64,000 nt of DNA from Kappaphycus alvarezii (Eukaryota; Rhodophyta; Florideophyceae; Gigartinales; Solieriaceae). The stretch is from the NCBI GenBank assembly GCA_002205965.3, contig NADL03000459.1, positions 2,108,001-2,172,000 on the forward strand, written 5' to 3'. The notes beneath the pieces are model-generated. The model was given only the letters and a program-made list of their open reading frames with translations. It ran no database searches and had not been told where the DNA came from. The translations under genes and the position numbers were made by a program. The stretch's first letter is position 1. Each line of letters opens with the position of its first letter. Below, in pieces: positions 10,865 through 23,500 of the stretch.

Positions 10865-13800
10865 GCACTAATCAGGACATGTTGTTTGAAAAGATAGAAT
10901 ACAGGTTAGTCTAACAAGAACTGAAGCCATTAAATATTGGAAAAAATATTCTTCCTGCGCTAAAGTTCAAATTTTCTCATGGACCAAGCAATCACTACAT
11001 CTCATTCAACTCTTTTTTACAATATCACTGTAAATTCAAAAAAAACTCGAGCGAAGACTCGTGTTATGTGAATGAATATCCGACCGAAAAATATTGTATA
11101 AATTAAATAAATTTAACTTAAACTGTGCTCTGCATCGCGAGAGTACAGTTCTCTTTAGAAATAATAGGAGCAAATAAATCGTAAGGAAATCGCACTGTTA
11201 CTAGAAAAGTATAATTACATGCAGTATATTACTCAAATCAGAGAAATTCGAATGTTTCCTTCAAAAAGAGCTACTTTTATCATATGCGTTGATAATATGG
11301 ACTTCACGATTATATTATTCATACTCAATCGATTAATACGATCAAACTTTATTAAATATTAGGTTCCTGAGAAAAATATAACTCTAAAAAGCCTTATAAG
11401 TCGACTTTACGCATTATTTAGGCTCCGGAATATATTTTTAAAGAATACAGCATTTTTCTTAATGCTCTTCAGATAAACATGAACAAATTGAGAAGGACAA
11501 GAATTGAGTCCAGTGATAATCAAATATTAATGATCACTTCAGCAGCTAAAATTTTTGTATCGCCCATCTTAAAACTTATGTATAGCAAATTAGAGAAATA
11601 ATATATATAGGTTATTGATTCTCAAAAGATTTTTTTTGAAAAGAAAATTATAACAAAATCGGAAATTTACTATGTTTTGTATTTTCAAAATAAACCAAGC
11701 ACTCCGAACCTAGATATAAGAATTGAGCTTCGCCATAGAATAAGTATATACTATATGTTTCTCATGCAGATATAACTAATTCTGTAATATTAACACAGGG
11801 ACAAAAATTATGGCAGATAATGAAGAATAACATAAATACATTTATGAAAAAAGCACGAGATGCTAAAATGAATAACTTGAATGAAAAGAAAATAAGATAT
11901 TTACACCCGTGGGTGGATTAGAGGGCAAACTAATGAGCTTAAATGGGAGAAACATAAATTTGATACATCTAAATATATTACTAGGCGAAGGATATAGAAA
12001 ATTTTGAAAATATTAGAAATAGAAAAAAAACTCCGAACATACTCTTTCACATTTTTATCGTCTAATTATACTGGAGAAGACTCCGATAAAAACGTTTCTT
12101 TAATAAAGGATAAAGTCACAGATTAACCCGGAAATAATATCATACAGAGGTAAAAGATTCGGTAATAACTCCTATAAACAGCTGATGGAAACTAAATATA
12201 TCTACGGCATTTCATCCAAAAAATAAAAGTCAGGATTTAAAACTGTTTGCATCTTTAGAAATGATGGTACGATATTATGCGACCAATTCTCAAATACATT
12301 TTTGCAAATATTTTAAGGAAAAGTCGCAGTTAAAAAACTGTGATTTTCTAAATTCACTATGATTACAAATTTCGTACAATAATGTTCTAGAATACGTCAA
12401 AATACATATACTGTTCTTCATCTTGAGTATTTGCAACACCAATGTTTTACATTGTCACAATTTAATATTGAAAAAAGTAAATTTATACGGAAAAAATAAA
12501 GAGATCTCAACCAATCAGTTACAGGAGTAATTTTTACGTGAGACTAGCACAAGGTTCAATTCGAGCAACCAATCTGAATAGTGTCAAAATCAAAACAAAT
12601 AATGCATTGTTCGTGAGTTCTAAATTTAAAATAAAGTCATTTTATACTTCAGGACTTTTCTTATGCCAATTGAAATTAATCGCCAAATGAAAAAACATCA
12701 GCCTCTTCATGAGCCCGGAAATAAAACTACCCCGCAGACTCAATATCCTATACAAAAACTTTCCAACATAATTTCTGAACAGAATGAGTTTTTTATATTT
12801 ATCGTAATCGAGTGACAATTCTGAGAACTTAGTCCACTCAGAAAAGTTACAGGAGATTTAAACATTCTGATAAGAGAAACTTTCGGCACATTTTTATTCA
12901 TGCTTCATCACCACTGTAACTATTACTGCTCACAAAGCGTTAGCTGTTTTATAGATCTTAATTTCGAATTAAAATATAAGAAAGTGAGAACGAGCAAATT
13001 CCAAACTATATTTGAATCATTATTTCAAGATTTTTTTAGAATTGCTTGATGTTGAGTTCTTGTGGGTGTTTTCCAAGAAGCTGAAAATTTTTTATGCTCT
13101 TGTTTTGCTTGAAATATGATCGATTAATTTTTATGATCCCCTAGATACGAAGGATATTGGCTACCGAACCAGAAAATTATGGACACAAATAAAATCATCA
13201 ATTTCTATTAAGAAATTTGATTAGATCTTGTTCGAGAAAACATCTTCACATATACGGTTTTATCTGGTCACTTAATTGTCTTTTTTGGTCACCTTCCTTT
13301 AACTTAATCCTGTTCTGCGGTATTTCAGACTCATTCACTGGAAGATGGTGGCATTTTTTAATACAATTATTGTAGTGTTTGTAGACATCTACGGAAATAT
13401 GCGTTGCCTAACCGGTCCTCGGGACCAAATATTTCCATTTTTTCCTAGATTCATCAGCATCTCCACGAAGAAGCTGTCCAAATTAAATATATGAGAAGGC
13501 CAGGGCAACAATTTAGACTACTTTATAATTCTCAGCTTGGTATTATATACTTTCTGACGCGTTATTATATAACTCTCGAAGACTTCTGATCTTTTTAGAC
13601 CCTAATGTAGTTAAAACCTTTTCTTGAAACCTCTTGAAATTTCATCTTCGATTGGAATTGAGTAACCGTAACGCACTGTAAAAATGCGATCATACAAAGG
13701 TGCGGAGCTTTTTAATAGTCTGATACTGTAATCTACATGGAATATATGCGCTAAATAATTTTACAGCTCAGACATCAAAACAATAAGAGTAGTCTATTTT

Positions 13801-14226
13801 CAGTACAAAAGATACTGACTACATGAAACTTTGCACACGTTTCTGGTACATATCAGTACAAAGCTTGTATAAAATATGATTAGATGTGTTCTGTGGATTT
13901 TTAATCCGAATTTAAGAATAATAAGTGTGATACAGATCTATGTGAGTAATGATGCCAAAAAAAGCGAGCTTCAGCTCTAAATTTGCTCAAAACCAGATAG
14001 TCAAAAGTACTAGAGATTTTACTTTCGTTCATCATAATGCTAATGAAGAAGTCATCATTGGGAATTTTTGAGCACATAATTTGTGTTCTAGGGGATTTTG
14101 GTGGAGTATCAAGTAGAAAAAGCCTGAAGCCCTGAATGCACTGAAGTGGACAATTGTTTTGATAATGAACATAGCCCGGAAGAGAGAAGTGTACGTATTA
14201 ACTGCCGGAGCACAATAGTATGAATT
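10865..14226. other. AT-rich desert
   Basis: More than 3 kb with no frame above 60 codons, frequent A/T runs and no recognisable RNA gene. Probably ancient decayed repeats, by analogy with the fossil copia at 15.8 kb. Nothing specific can be supported. Confidence 0.5.
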
Positions 14227-14231
14227 AATAG

Positions 14232-14960
14232 TGTAGTGCAGAGGTCACTAGTATCTGCCAGTCAGGGATCAACGAAGGTTTGTATTTTATTCAATCCCTG
14301 GTACCCCTATTAACTACAGTGCTATCTAGGCCCAGTTTCTATTTATACTCCCCTTTACACCAGCTTCTGTAAGCCCTGGAAGCGGGGCATCTAACTGACC
14401 CACATGGTCCGTCTGGACCCACCGCCGGCGTGGCATCCAAATGCACGCCCCAACCGTGGCTGACACTGCCGATCTGCCCCTACGTCCTAATTTGTAGATT
14501 ATTCCTTTAATTTACTTTATTTACCTTTAATTTTACCGCCACTAAGGCTTAGTAGCTAGGGCCGGCGATGGTATTACTTAAGTAGCCGAAAGCCCTTTTC
14601 ACAAATAAAGGAATCAAGCCCGCACCTGGGTCGTGACCCCCGAACTTTCGGTTTTACAACGCCGAGTGATGACAAGTCAGTCTTCAGCCCTTGATCGCTC
14701 CCGTTCGACAGCTCTCTTAGCGCAAGCACGGTACCCCGTTCGCGGACATCCTCTAGCGTGTTCACACGGTTCGTACTGAGCCCCCGGTATCCCGTTTTAC
14801 AGTCACGGGACTACCCTGGTTCGCACACGCTCTAGCACTCCACTATCACGCAGCTCTTTTCTTCCACTTCTACATGACCTCATGTTATCCTTTAGCCCGG
14901 TTGGCAGCAGCCCTCCCCCTTTGGGTACACTCGGCCCACACGCCGTGTCGTGGCACTACA
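14232..14960. mobile_element. Solo LTR, 729 bp, with 5-bp target-site duplication
   Basis: Begins tgtagtgc and ends gcactaca, a perfect 8-bp terminal inverted repeat with canonical TG...CA ends. The 5 bases outside are aatag on both sides (14227-14231 and 14961-14965). No retrotransposon coding sequence adjoins it, so it is a solo LTR left by recombination between two LTRs. It is clearly more GC-rich than the surrounding AT-rich DNA. It does not match the 402-bp LTR of the 49-kb array or the gypsy LTRs here. Transcription direction is not resolved. Confidence 0.88.
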
Positions 14961-14965
14961 AATAG

Positions 14966-15839
14966 AGACCCGAAATTCCTTTGATAGGAATAGAATCTTG
15001 TACCAAACTGTGCCACCTTTTTCACTAAAATGTAACGGTAGAGCAAAGAAGTCCAGTAGAATATATATAGAAGTTGCACCGACTATGATAATAAAACTAA
15101 GATTCACACTCAGTACTGATGACTGTGATGATATTTTGGGTGAGTCTGTCTCATACGTGAAGTATATAAGGAACAAGACAGGGGAAAGTTCTATTCATAA
15201 TAAATATCAAAAGGACCTCATATGAAATCATTCATGGTATTATGTGTAGCACTTTAAATTTAGTATTATTTGGATAAATATTTTATGTTTAGATGCTTAA
15301 GCGATACTTGAATGATAAATTTAATCGAGGTCTTGGAAAGGAATACGTTTTGGGTACAGTAATGGTGGTTTCAATATAATCTTTATTTCCGATTTATCAA
15401 GACTTACTCTGTCAATATATGTCAACCTTATGGATTTTGTATCGCCTAATACAGTGAAAGTTGAGTTATCTACGCATAATGAATGTTTCAATGTAACTGA
15501 CTAAAGGTAATACAGTACAAGAGACTCATGGTGACAATAGATGGTCCTCTGATGAGAGCAATGAGAACTAGGTCAAGATATCAGTCAGTAACCGATCGTT
15601 TCTATCGTAAGAAATAATGAAACAACTAAAAAGGCTCGTTGAGCACCAGATAGGCTGACATAAGATTACATTATTGCTTATATTACATACAGTATGGGAG
15701 ATTAGTAATTACTCAGGCCAAAAATTGCAAACAACAGTAGAGGAATAGGAAAATAGTTTTGACTCAAGAAATTGTATTAAGGCTATAAGAATTGAAACAC
15801 AACAAATAATGTTTCATAATGTTTCTATCTTCAGTGACA
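14966..15839. other. AT-rich, no assigned feature
   Basis: An open frame at 14950-15225 (plus, 91 codons) straddles the solo LTR boundary and is therefore not a gene. The stretch just before 15840 may be earlier parts of the fossil copia element, but no integrase motif was recognised. Confidence 0.4.
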
Positions 15840-16206
15840 TACCGAAGGAAAAATACCAATAAAGGGAAACTATGTTTTTGATGTCAATGCAGATGCAGAC
15901 GAAATAATTGCAAGATTTAGGGCTGTAATTGTAGCTAAATTGTTTAATCGCATAGAAAAGCGAGCAATTTTGATCCATTTTCTACGGTTAAAAATTATGA
16001 GAATGGTTCTTTTGTCTGCATATGTCGCAAAGCATAGTCAGGACCTTGAAAAATTTGATGTAAAGAAAGCTTCACTCAAAAGTATTTCAAAGGAAATAGT
16101 AATATGCACGCAGAATGCAAAGATACCAAAGAAACTAATGAAGTTTTCAACTATTCTTTATGGATTTGATAATACTGTAGGTTACTGTAAATTGCGTACT
16201 TCCTAA
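15840..16206 (+). pseudogene. Fossil Ty1/copia reverse transcriptase fragment
   Basis: A plus-strand reading preserves the order of copia RT landmarks: FDVNADADEIIARFRAVIVA (corresponding to the KARLVAKG block), then KIMRMVLLSAYVAKHSQDLE, then KFDVKKASL (corresponding to the DVKTAFLNG block, catalytic Asp kept), then KKLMKFSTILYGF (corresponding to K-L-x-KSLYGLKQ). Most other positions have drifted and the frame ends at 16206. No LTRs were recognised. It lies in AT-rich DNA and is among the most decayed recognisable element fragments in the window. The call rests on ordered weak similarity. Confidence 0.62.
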
Positions 16207-18845
16207 AACGAGCTTTTAGATAATTCTGCACCAGGTTCAGTTGAATCGTCGAAATTCTTTCTTTTATTCATTCAATACTTTACTCATTTTTATATGCCTT
16301 TACTCATTGTTTTATGAAAAATTCCAGGGGTTTTTAGGGTTCCAAATTTCAATGAGATTATAATTGCTGCGATAAACTTAAATATTTGAAATAAATTCAT
16401 TGTAAAGGTTTCCTAATTTTTTAAAATCGAAGGTCTGAAATCTGCCGAGTATTTTATGGGTGCGATAATTGAGCATAATCTTACAATAGGATTACTGTAT
16501 TATATTGGCACTGTAAACGACACATTAATCATTTCCTATAGCGGTTTCACAAGCGTTAGGCAAATGAATTAACGATAAGATGCATCCAAAACTGAAAAAT
16601 ACTGGTACATAATCTAACATCATTTGCCCTTTTCGAGAACTAACAGGTTGTCTCATGTATCTTTGAGTTACTATGCGTCCTGATTTTATGTTCGAATGGG
16701 TTATTTTCCTGGGTGATTGCTAAACAAATGAAAATAAATGGATATGCTCAAAGGAAGTACTGCCTCATCTGTTATACTTGCAAAAAATATGTAATTTTTA
16801 CGGGGGGTTGAATTTTTTCGATTTTTTGTACATTGCGTTCAATTATGGAAGTGATAAGGCAATGAATTCTGCATGTTGCTGTATAATCTGTCCATAAGGT
16901 TTAATTATCTCCTTTAAAATTGAAACTGCGTCTAAAACTGAAGATGATTAAATCGGATAAGCCCCGATAACTAAAGAATCAATGTGGATGACCATGAAAA
17001 ATCTTCTAATATTTTTCGAAATATCACAGTATTATGATCAGAGTTTCTGGAAATTTGATGGGTATGAGGCTTGCAAAAGGCGCCTAATTTGCTTGAAATC
17101 ATATTGATATATCATTTAAGTTTTTTCCTGGGCTTTGTTAGCTAGGATATATGGAGATATCGCACATTTTGGAATAATTAATGATCGCAGGTTTCATGAC
17201 GAAGCTGCTTGAAGGAGTCATATAACATAAATAGGGGAATTTTTGGGTCTTTCATGCTTGGAAAAGATATTCGACGTACGAAAATATGCATTCGGTATAA
17301 TGTGCAATCATCTTTACCTCCTGTTTTACAGTCGGTATGGGTTGAGTATAGAATCAGGACTAATCTGAGGGGAGATGTTGGTAACACAGATTTAAACCAG
17401 TCTTTTTAGAGAAAATTAATTCTTGTTCTATTTTAGATGTGCAATTTTCATACACGCTTGATATAAAGAAACCTGCCTAAGCTTCGCATAGATACTGAAG
17501 TCACAGATATGAAATAAATATGTATGCTACGATAGCTATTGGTTGACATTAGGGATATGTTGGATTGGTGTGTTCGGTTTTCTCCCTAACGGTACAAATT
17601 CTATGAGTCTTATGAGCTTTCTTTGGGATGATTTATTTTCTCAATTTGTAGTAGAGTTTTAATCGGTTGGGACGAAACTGATTAAGACTCTACTCCATTA
17701 ACCGCAAATTCTCACATACTTAGAAGGAAAGCTATGTCGTCTCTTCGGAGGCAAAAGCCATACCTGTACCTGCTTGTAGCTTTGCAAGGCAGATAAATTG
17801 ATGAATTTTGTTAAATGCATCCTTAATTTTTCAGGAATTGTCCCAAATTCGGGATCACTTGTGAGTAATGATGCTTTTACTCGTTGCATTTATGTAGTTC
17901 GTCTGGTCAAGAGGTTAGAGATCAAGTACTGTAGTGAAAAGTGGCACAGGACGAATATGTTGAGGACTTTTAGCACAATTGCTGGCCCCATAGTCCTGTA
18001 CATTGAACAATCCACCGTCTTTTAGACGGAAAAGACACCTATGAGGAAAAGGCCAAGCCTTCCGATGTTGTCCAAAAAAGAGGCTGATGCCTTTTGTTAC
18101 TGTAGGACTTGCAAAATGTTCAGGAGAATAAATAACGAAAACTACTGCCACACAGGAATTGCTGACGGTACAATGACATAGAACGGACACAATTGATGTG
18201 CGGCGGAATTTGTTTGCCGGTAGTACAACGCAAGACAAAGTAGGTCAGTTGATGTTAGGAATGGTTTACTCACTCTTGCTAACGTTGTCTGGCGACACGG
18301 ACTTGCAAAGTTGTTCTTTGTGCGGGGTTTGTCAAATAAAGACAGAGTTTTGTTCGTAAATATCGCTTTACTACAGATTTTCGTGACGGAAAGTCGTTAT
18401 CTGTTCTATTTAAAGGCAAACGCAGCAAAGGCGTGTGTTCTCTTGGTTTTGTTTGGCGCAATAGCCCTTTTCTTTTATTCTACGTCGCTCTGTGAGTCCT
18501 GCGATGGCGTGTCGAGGTCTTTCGGATGCATCTTGCAACTGCATTCTTGGGTCTTGAACTCATAGCAAAATGATGTTGGCTGCGGCACACCCAACTTTCG
18601 CAGCTTTCCTGAGCCATGTTCGCATATGTCAGAATGCTTACCAGATGTCTTGTGACTTTGATTTGGTAGGCATCTTGGTATGTTCGAGACACGTTACTTT
18701 AATAGACCCCATTCAATGAGGGGGGGATCTCTGAAAGAGCCAATAGTTTCCGGGCAACGAGCCCATTTCGTGAAATATATTTAGTAATACGTTAGTTAGC
18801 ATCAAAAAAAAGATAAATAAGACGAAATATGATATAAGACGAAAT
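16207..18845. other. AT-rich block with no assigned gene
   Basis: Short frames at 17798-18025, 17915-18238 and 18311-18565 show no family motif. A strong hairpin at 17650-17694 is listed separately. At 18818-18855 the word gacgaaatatgat is repeated in tandem. Confidence 0.4.
17650..17694. repeat. Hairpin, 19-bp stem with 7-base loop
   Basis: Left arm 17650-17668 pairs with right arm 17676-17694 over 19 positions if two G:U pairs are allowed; the loop is gggacga. As DNA it is an inverted repeat with two mismatches. It could be the core of a decayed short inverted-repeat element or an RNA hairpin. No flanking duplication was found. Confidence 0.6.
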
Positions 18846-20243
18846 ATGATAAATCATTTATTCACTCCGTACGTGGGATACCGGCACTACCACATCACCG
18901 ACCGGTTGCCCACATTGATCGCCCAACACACAACAGGGATCATGGTCACACCCTCCCAATCCCAATTTCCCCTCACCCAGCCCCCTGCCCCAGTGCTTAG
19001 CCAAAACCATGCAACAAACGCCCTCCAAATTTAGCGGATGTCACCGTGGAGCGCGACGCACAACTCAGCCACTTCAGTGACTCTGAAGACCCCCCACAGA
19101 TGAGGAGTCCACGTCCCTGCCCATTATTCGATGTTTTCTATGAGGCAGGGGATCCAAAGCCATTCATGACATGACTAACTTCGACGCATCGGAGTTCAGC
19201 ACGGTATGGGCAGTATATCAGACATGGTCAACGAGAACTACAACGTCGGGCCAGGTCGAAAATCACAGTACAGTGGAAAGGATATGCTACTCATGATGCT
19301 CACTACCTCAAGTACGGAGGGGCATGGGAAATTGTGGCTAAAGTGTTTGGCTTGAAGGGCCCAACGTTTGAAAAGATGGTGACCAAGTTTATCGACATCG
19401 TCAGCAAGCCTCTGTATATGGGGTTGGTCGAACGAAATGTGTCTTTGTTTCCGTTTGGTGATTTATTACGGGATGGGAAGAGGTTTAGGCATTTTCCAGC
19501 TGCAAGATACGCAACAGATGTAACGTTTCAACAAGCAAACCGGCCGAGCGTAACATCCAGGAAGGCAAGTGTACTTCAGTGGTAAGCATAAATTGTACGG
19601 TTTCAAGGTCGAGGTTAGCGTCCTCTCCAACGGTCTCGCTGTGAACTGTACAAAGCATTACCCAGGGTCTGTTTCAGAACCTTGAGATTTTCAGCGCAAC
19701 GTCGACTTTCATAAATCAGCTCTTAAGAAATCCGCTGCTGAACGGAGCATCCAAGACATTGGACCGCTTTCTGGGGAGTATCCGGAGCTCTGGGCAGTTT
19801 TGATGGATAAAGGGTATCAGGGCGCCGCTGAGATCACGAGAGCTATCACGCCTAAGAAAAAGCCAAGGAATCGGTTGTTATCGAGAGAAAGGAGGGTGGG
19901 AATAGCAGAATTGCGTCGGATAGGATTATTGGGGAAAACTTTTTTGGGAGGCTTTGTATGCTATGGGGGTGATTGGGACAAAGTGGCGCTGGAAAGAGGA
20001 CCGATACGATTCTGTATTTGAGCTTTGTGCTGCTCTTACCAACGTCCACATTCAGATGCATCCTCTCCGGTCTGAGGATGGGACGCATCACAGGCGTGTA
20101 AAGAAGAGGCTGTACTCGATCGGGGAGGAAATCTGCAGGAAGCGCCGTCGTGTGCAGGAGCGGTACCGCACTAAACGGCGTAGACGCATTGAATTACAGT
20201 TCCGTAATGTTGAGTTTAATGAACGAGAGGTCGAATCTGAGTA
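18846..20243 (+). pseudogene. PIF/Harbinger-type DDE transposase (DDE_Tnp_4), frame-shifted
   Basis: Harbinger-type transposases cut and paste elements through a D-D-E RNase H fold in the nucleus. Seen in order: YGGAWEIVAKVFGLKGPTF and KPLYMGLVER (about 19315-19430); ATDVTFQQANRP with the first Asp (about 19510-19545); a region reading YPGSVS then LEIF across a frame shift at about 19677, where the second Asp is expected; MDKGYQGAAEI (about 19803); IIGENFFGRLC with the Glu (about 19925); KWRWKEDRYDSVFEL and ALTNVHIQMHPLR (about 19985-20075); and a basic tail (KRRRVQERYRTKRRRR). At least four frame changes are needed. The stop at 20241-20243 is natural. The N-terminal 350 bases are poorly conserved. 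No terminal inverted repeats were found by eye. Confidence 0.75.
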
Positions 20244-20380
20244 GTTATTTGAATAAAATTCGTTGAATTTGTTTCTGAATATTTGACCCAATCATTTAGG
20301 AAATTATTTTTTACCATAGATAACGCATAGTGACTTATTTATCATCCTATCTTCATATGCTGTGGCTTACTACATTGTAA

Positions 20381-20547
20381 ATGGGGGGTTAATTTACTGT
20401 GGTAGATATGTGGGTTGGTATCCAGTAAATTTGTACCGGAGCGTAGATATCGTATCATTGTCAAGCCAATTGCGAACCCGTACAATGCGTCGAAAGCTAT
20501 GGATGGCAGTCCAATCTACTACCAGAAGGTGGAAGGGAGGCCAGCCA
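20381..20547 (-). mobile_element. LINE 3' end fragment
   Basis: Near-identical to the 10.67-kb and 22.0-kb copies. On the minus strand it starts within the final codons (GLPSTFW region), carries the shared 3' untranslated region and ends at the C-run plus attta (20381-20390 on the plus strand as aaatgggggg). Differs by an extra tac triplet near 20518. Both flanks carry catt, but that is too short to call a target duplication. Confidence 0.75.
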
Positions 20548-21955
20548 TTACCTTTTTTATTAGTAAATTTTCAGTGACTAAATTGTTGAATAATCACCCA
20601 GTCTTTGGGGAGAGACCTGATGAGTATCTATCTAAGTTGGAAGGGCCCTTGGAGGACGGTTTCTGATTTTCAAATCTGGATAACTGACTCTAAAAATTCG
20701 AATTGCTTTGCTACTTTACTGGCTTAAATTTGGTAAACTGTGTATCTGGAAATTTCTGCATGTATGTACCACCCGATGTTTTGTAGGACAGCAAGAATAG
20801 GAAGAACAAGATAGAAAGGCCGAGTGAAAACCCACTTTCTCATCTCTACGCATCAACTGGTGTTGCGACTCCCCCCCTGACCAACGAGACCAACACTGAA
20901 AGAATGTACTGTGACTGGCAGAATGTTTAGTTAAAAGCTAACTGGACGGTCCACGTCGGTCACGTGCAATAGAAGGTATCCATCCATGAAAGCACGCATC
21001 GAGTATTTCCTTTGGGCTACGTAGCCTCGTTTGGCTTTGAGAGCTGGTCCTACAAGATGGAGGCTTTGCCGCCGGAACGAGTCCGTGACAACCCTGCAGT
21101 AATTGCAGCTGGTAAACGTGTACTTCGAGGGAGGGGGAAAGGTTGGGTTCTTTATTATTTCAAAGATACGAGAGGCTGTGTCCCATGACATTCCGTCAGG
21201 TGGTTGATGTTAGTAATGATATCTACTCCGTAATCTCCTCTACAATGGCGGCTCAAGACCAGCCATCAGGCATGCTGCATTGAACATTACGGCCATTGCG
21301 GCGTGCCTTTGAGAGAGCACTTCCGAGGTGCTGTCAGTGGACACCAATCCATACAGAACAGTATACGTACTGTGCTTTACGCGCACCTAAAGGCTACTTA
21401 AAAAGTTGCGATAAGTGAGAGAATAGTGTATTTTGGCCGATAACGATGTGACATTTCGATGCTAAAAAGTATCCGCCCCTCCACCAAAGGCAGCTCTCCC
21501 TAGATTTTCTCAACTGCTGAGTACTCAGTTTTAGGGCCTTGAGTCGTAGTTGTACCTTGGAGATGTTTGGCGGCCAGCACGAGGCCTCAGCAGTACTAAA
21601 GAGTAATTTCGCAACAATGAAAATACTTATTATTTACTGGTTTCAAATGTGAAACTACAGGTACCGTTCGAGGGGTAGCCGTATGGATATTTATTAAGGA
21701 TAAAGTTTACTCATGATATCTATTAATCCATTTCATGAAAAACCAAGGAACTAATTTGAGGTATCGTGATTCGAATGGACCCTTCAAATGTTCATTGATC
21801 AGAGCATGGTTTGTCACAGTGGTACCTTTACTCAAAGCACGAATATTCATTTACGCACATCTGGAGAGGGGCAATATCCTGGAATTCATAGTACTGTACT
21901 GTACAGTATATGCTATATGTCAGCAGCAAATACTGTACGAGAATACCCAGGGAAG
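20548..21955. other. Unassigned
   Basis: No gene supported. The frame at 20931-21191 (minus, 86 codons) has no recognised motif. A TACTGTAC-type cluster lies at 21889-21912. Confidence 0.4.
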
Positions 21956-21967
21956 TTAGTTTTTCTT

Positions 21968-22481
21968 TTTTTTTAAATGGGGGGTTAATTTACTGTGGTA
22001 GATATGTGGGTTGGTATCCAGTAAATTTGTACCGGAGCGTAGATATCGTATCATTGTCAAGCCAATTGCGAAACCGTACAATGCGTCGAAAGCTGTGGAT
22101 GGCACTCCAATCTACCAGAAGGTGGAAGGGAGGCCAGCCAGCAAACAAGCGGCATTGGAGGTTACTTTCAAAGCGGAGTGCCGCTGTAAAAGAATGGCTC
22201 TAACCTTCGAAAACCGTTCCATTGCGCGGGTGGCAACGGTTCTCGCGAGTTCCTTGACGACGGAGAACGCCGCCGGATGCCAACCTCCAAGCGTTGAGAT
22301 GGGGACAGGAACCAGCCTGTTTCTCCCAGGCAGCTCAGCAAGGAACCCTTGGTATTTCCGCTGCTTCTCTGCTTGAGCTGCGTTGAGGCTTGTGAGTGGG
22401 TTGAAAGCCCTGGCTCTTGCGTAGGAGGGAGCGAGCGGGTTGACAAAGGTTACGTCGAAGTAATCCGTGCCACCGATTTTT
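21968..22481 (-). mobile_element. 5'-truncated RLE-LINE insertion, 514 bp, with 12-bp target-site duplication and A-tail
   Basis: On the minus strand it starts inside the endonuclease core (GGTDYFDVTFVNPLAPS, about 22470-22420), then KQRKYQGFLAEL, PVPISTLGGWHPAA, LLQRHSALKVTSNAACLLAG, then the 3' untranslated region and a C-run, attta and a short A-tail (seen as T's at 21968-21974). The 12 bases ttagtttttctt flank it at 21956-21967 and 22482-22493. The reading frame is nearly clean, so this is a relatively young insertion. The catalytic Asp in FDVT is present; the upstream RPD part was lost by truncation. Confidence 0.88.
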
Positions 22482-22493
22482 TTAGTTTTTCTT

Positions 22494-23144
22494 GTAGTAC
22501 TAATACCGCAAGTTTCAGGGTAGAGACACATTTCAATCCACCCAAACGTGCTACAAAATTAAGGCACTGTAGTCCAGAAATGATATACAGTCAAGGAGTC
22601 TACATCTCCGAGATGTTTTATGAAACAAACATTGTCACAACTTGGAGTCAACAATGACGTGCAAAGCATTTTTTCATCCCTGTCTCTGTTGCATCCGTTC
22701 GGTCAACTTGCTAATCATTTGTTTACTTTATAAGCAAGGAATGACGACAAAATGTCTCGCAGGCAGGGATCATACCATCAATTTCGACATATAACAGTGC
22801 TCCCAGTAGTTCCTGGTTGAAAAAGTCACGTTAACATGTCTACAGAAAAGTGGAATCAGGGGGACGAGCAAAGGTTTGAATGGTCAGGGGTCAAAGCTGT
22901 AGCTGTGCCATTTTGTAAACTTTTGTAAATGGCTTTGCTTTTCTAGATCTATTTCATGGCAGTTACAGTACTGTATGTCGAGCTGTTGTTTCCTGAACAC
23001 GTGTGTTGCTTTTGCAGAACTGCAATCATTCTGTCGCCTCAAACTTTCAACAGGGACACGAGTTGCTCCAGTTACTGTACATACATGTAACTATTTTATC
23101 ACTGGTGTACAGTCCAAATGTGCAACGTTGCAGAGTGCTTAAAA
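22494..23144. other. Unassigned
   Basis: No recognised gene or element; mixed composition, a few gtacagta words. Confidence 0.4.
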
Positions 23145-23500
23145 TTAAGTTGGAATTGGGTGACTAAGCTCTGCGTGTTGCGGTGCGCGGCAAATTACGG
23201 ATGCTGCACAAGTTGACCAGATTGAGTAGCTAAGCTTCTGATACAGGCGAGTCTTCACTCCTCCAGTCGAGCATCCGCTACGAGACGCTACTGCTGCCGC
23301 GTATGCCTCTATAACCTTGGATGTTTCTAGAGAGGGTGCTCCTAACGAGTCGAAGGCTAGTGGTACAAAATCCCATCCTAGCCTTGATCGTCCCGGCATT
23401 GCCTCGCCTGGAATCGCTGCCACTTTCGTAGCTAAGTCTCTCTTCTTCCGCTTTCCTGCTGCGTTTGCAACAGCTCGCGCTTCCCGTGCTGCCATTGACT
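23145..23500 (-). mobile_element. C-terminal tail of the second RLE-LINE subfamily
   Basis: A 116-codon minus-strand frame reads KRKKRDLATKVAAIPGEA, FVPLAFDSLGAPSLETS, VIEAYAAAVASRSGCS and TRLYQKLSYSIWSTCAAS. This matches the 7.1-7.4 kb fragment and the known C-terminal end of RLE LINE polyproteins. The open frame extends to the left end of the fragment, so it is less damaged than the 7-kb copy. Confidence 0.62.

Noticed and set aside
14574..14765. Open frame within the 14.2-15.0 kb GC island as a gene
   Set aside because: It lies entirely inside the solo LTR defined by terminal repeats and target duplication.
14270..14940. Ribosomal RNA or tRNA gene in the GC-rich island
   Set aside because: No conserved rRNA core words or cloverleaf were found; LTR ends and target duplication explain the island.
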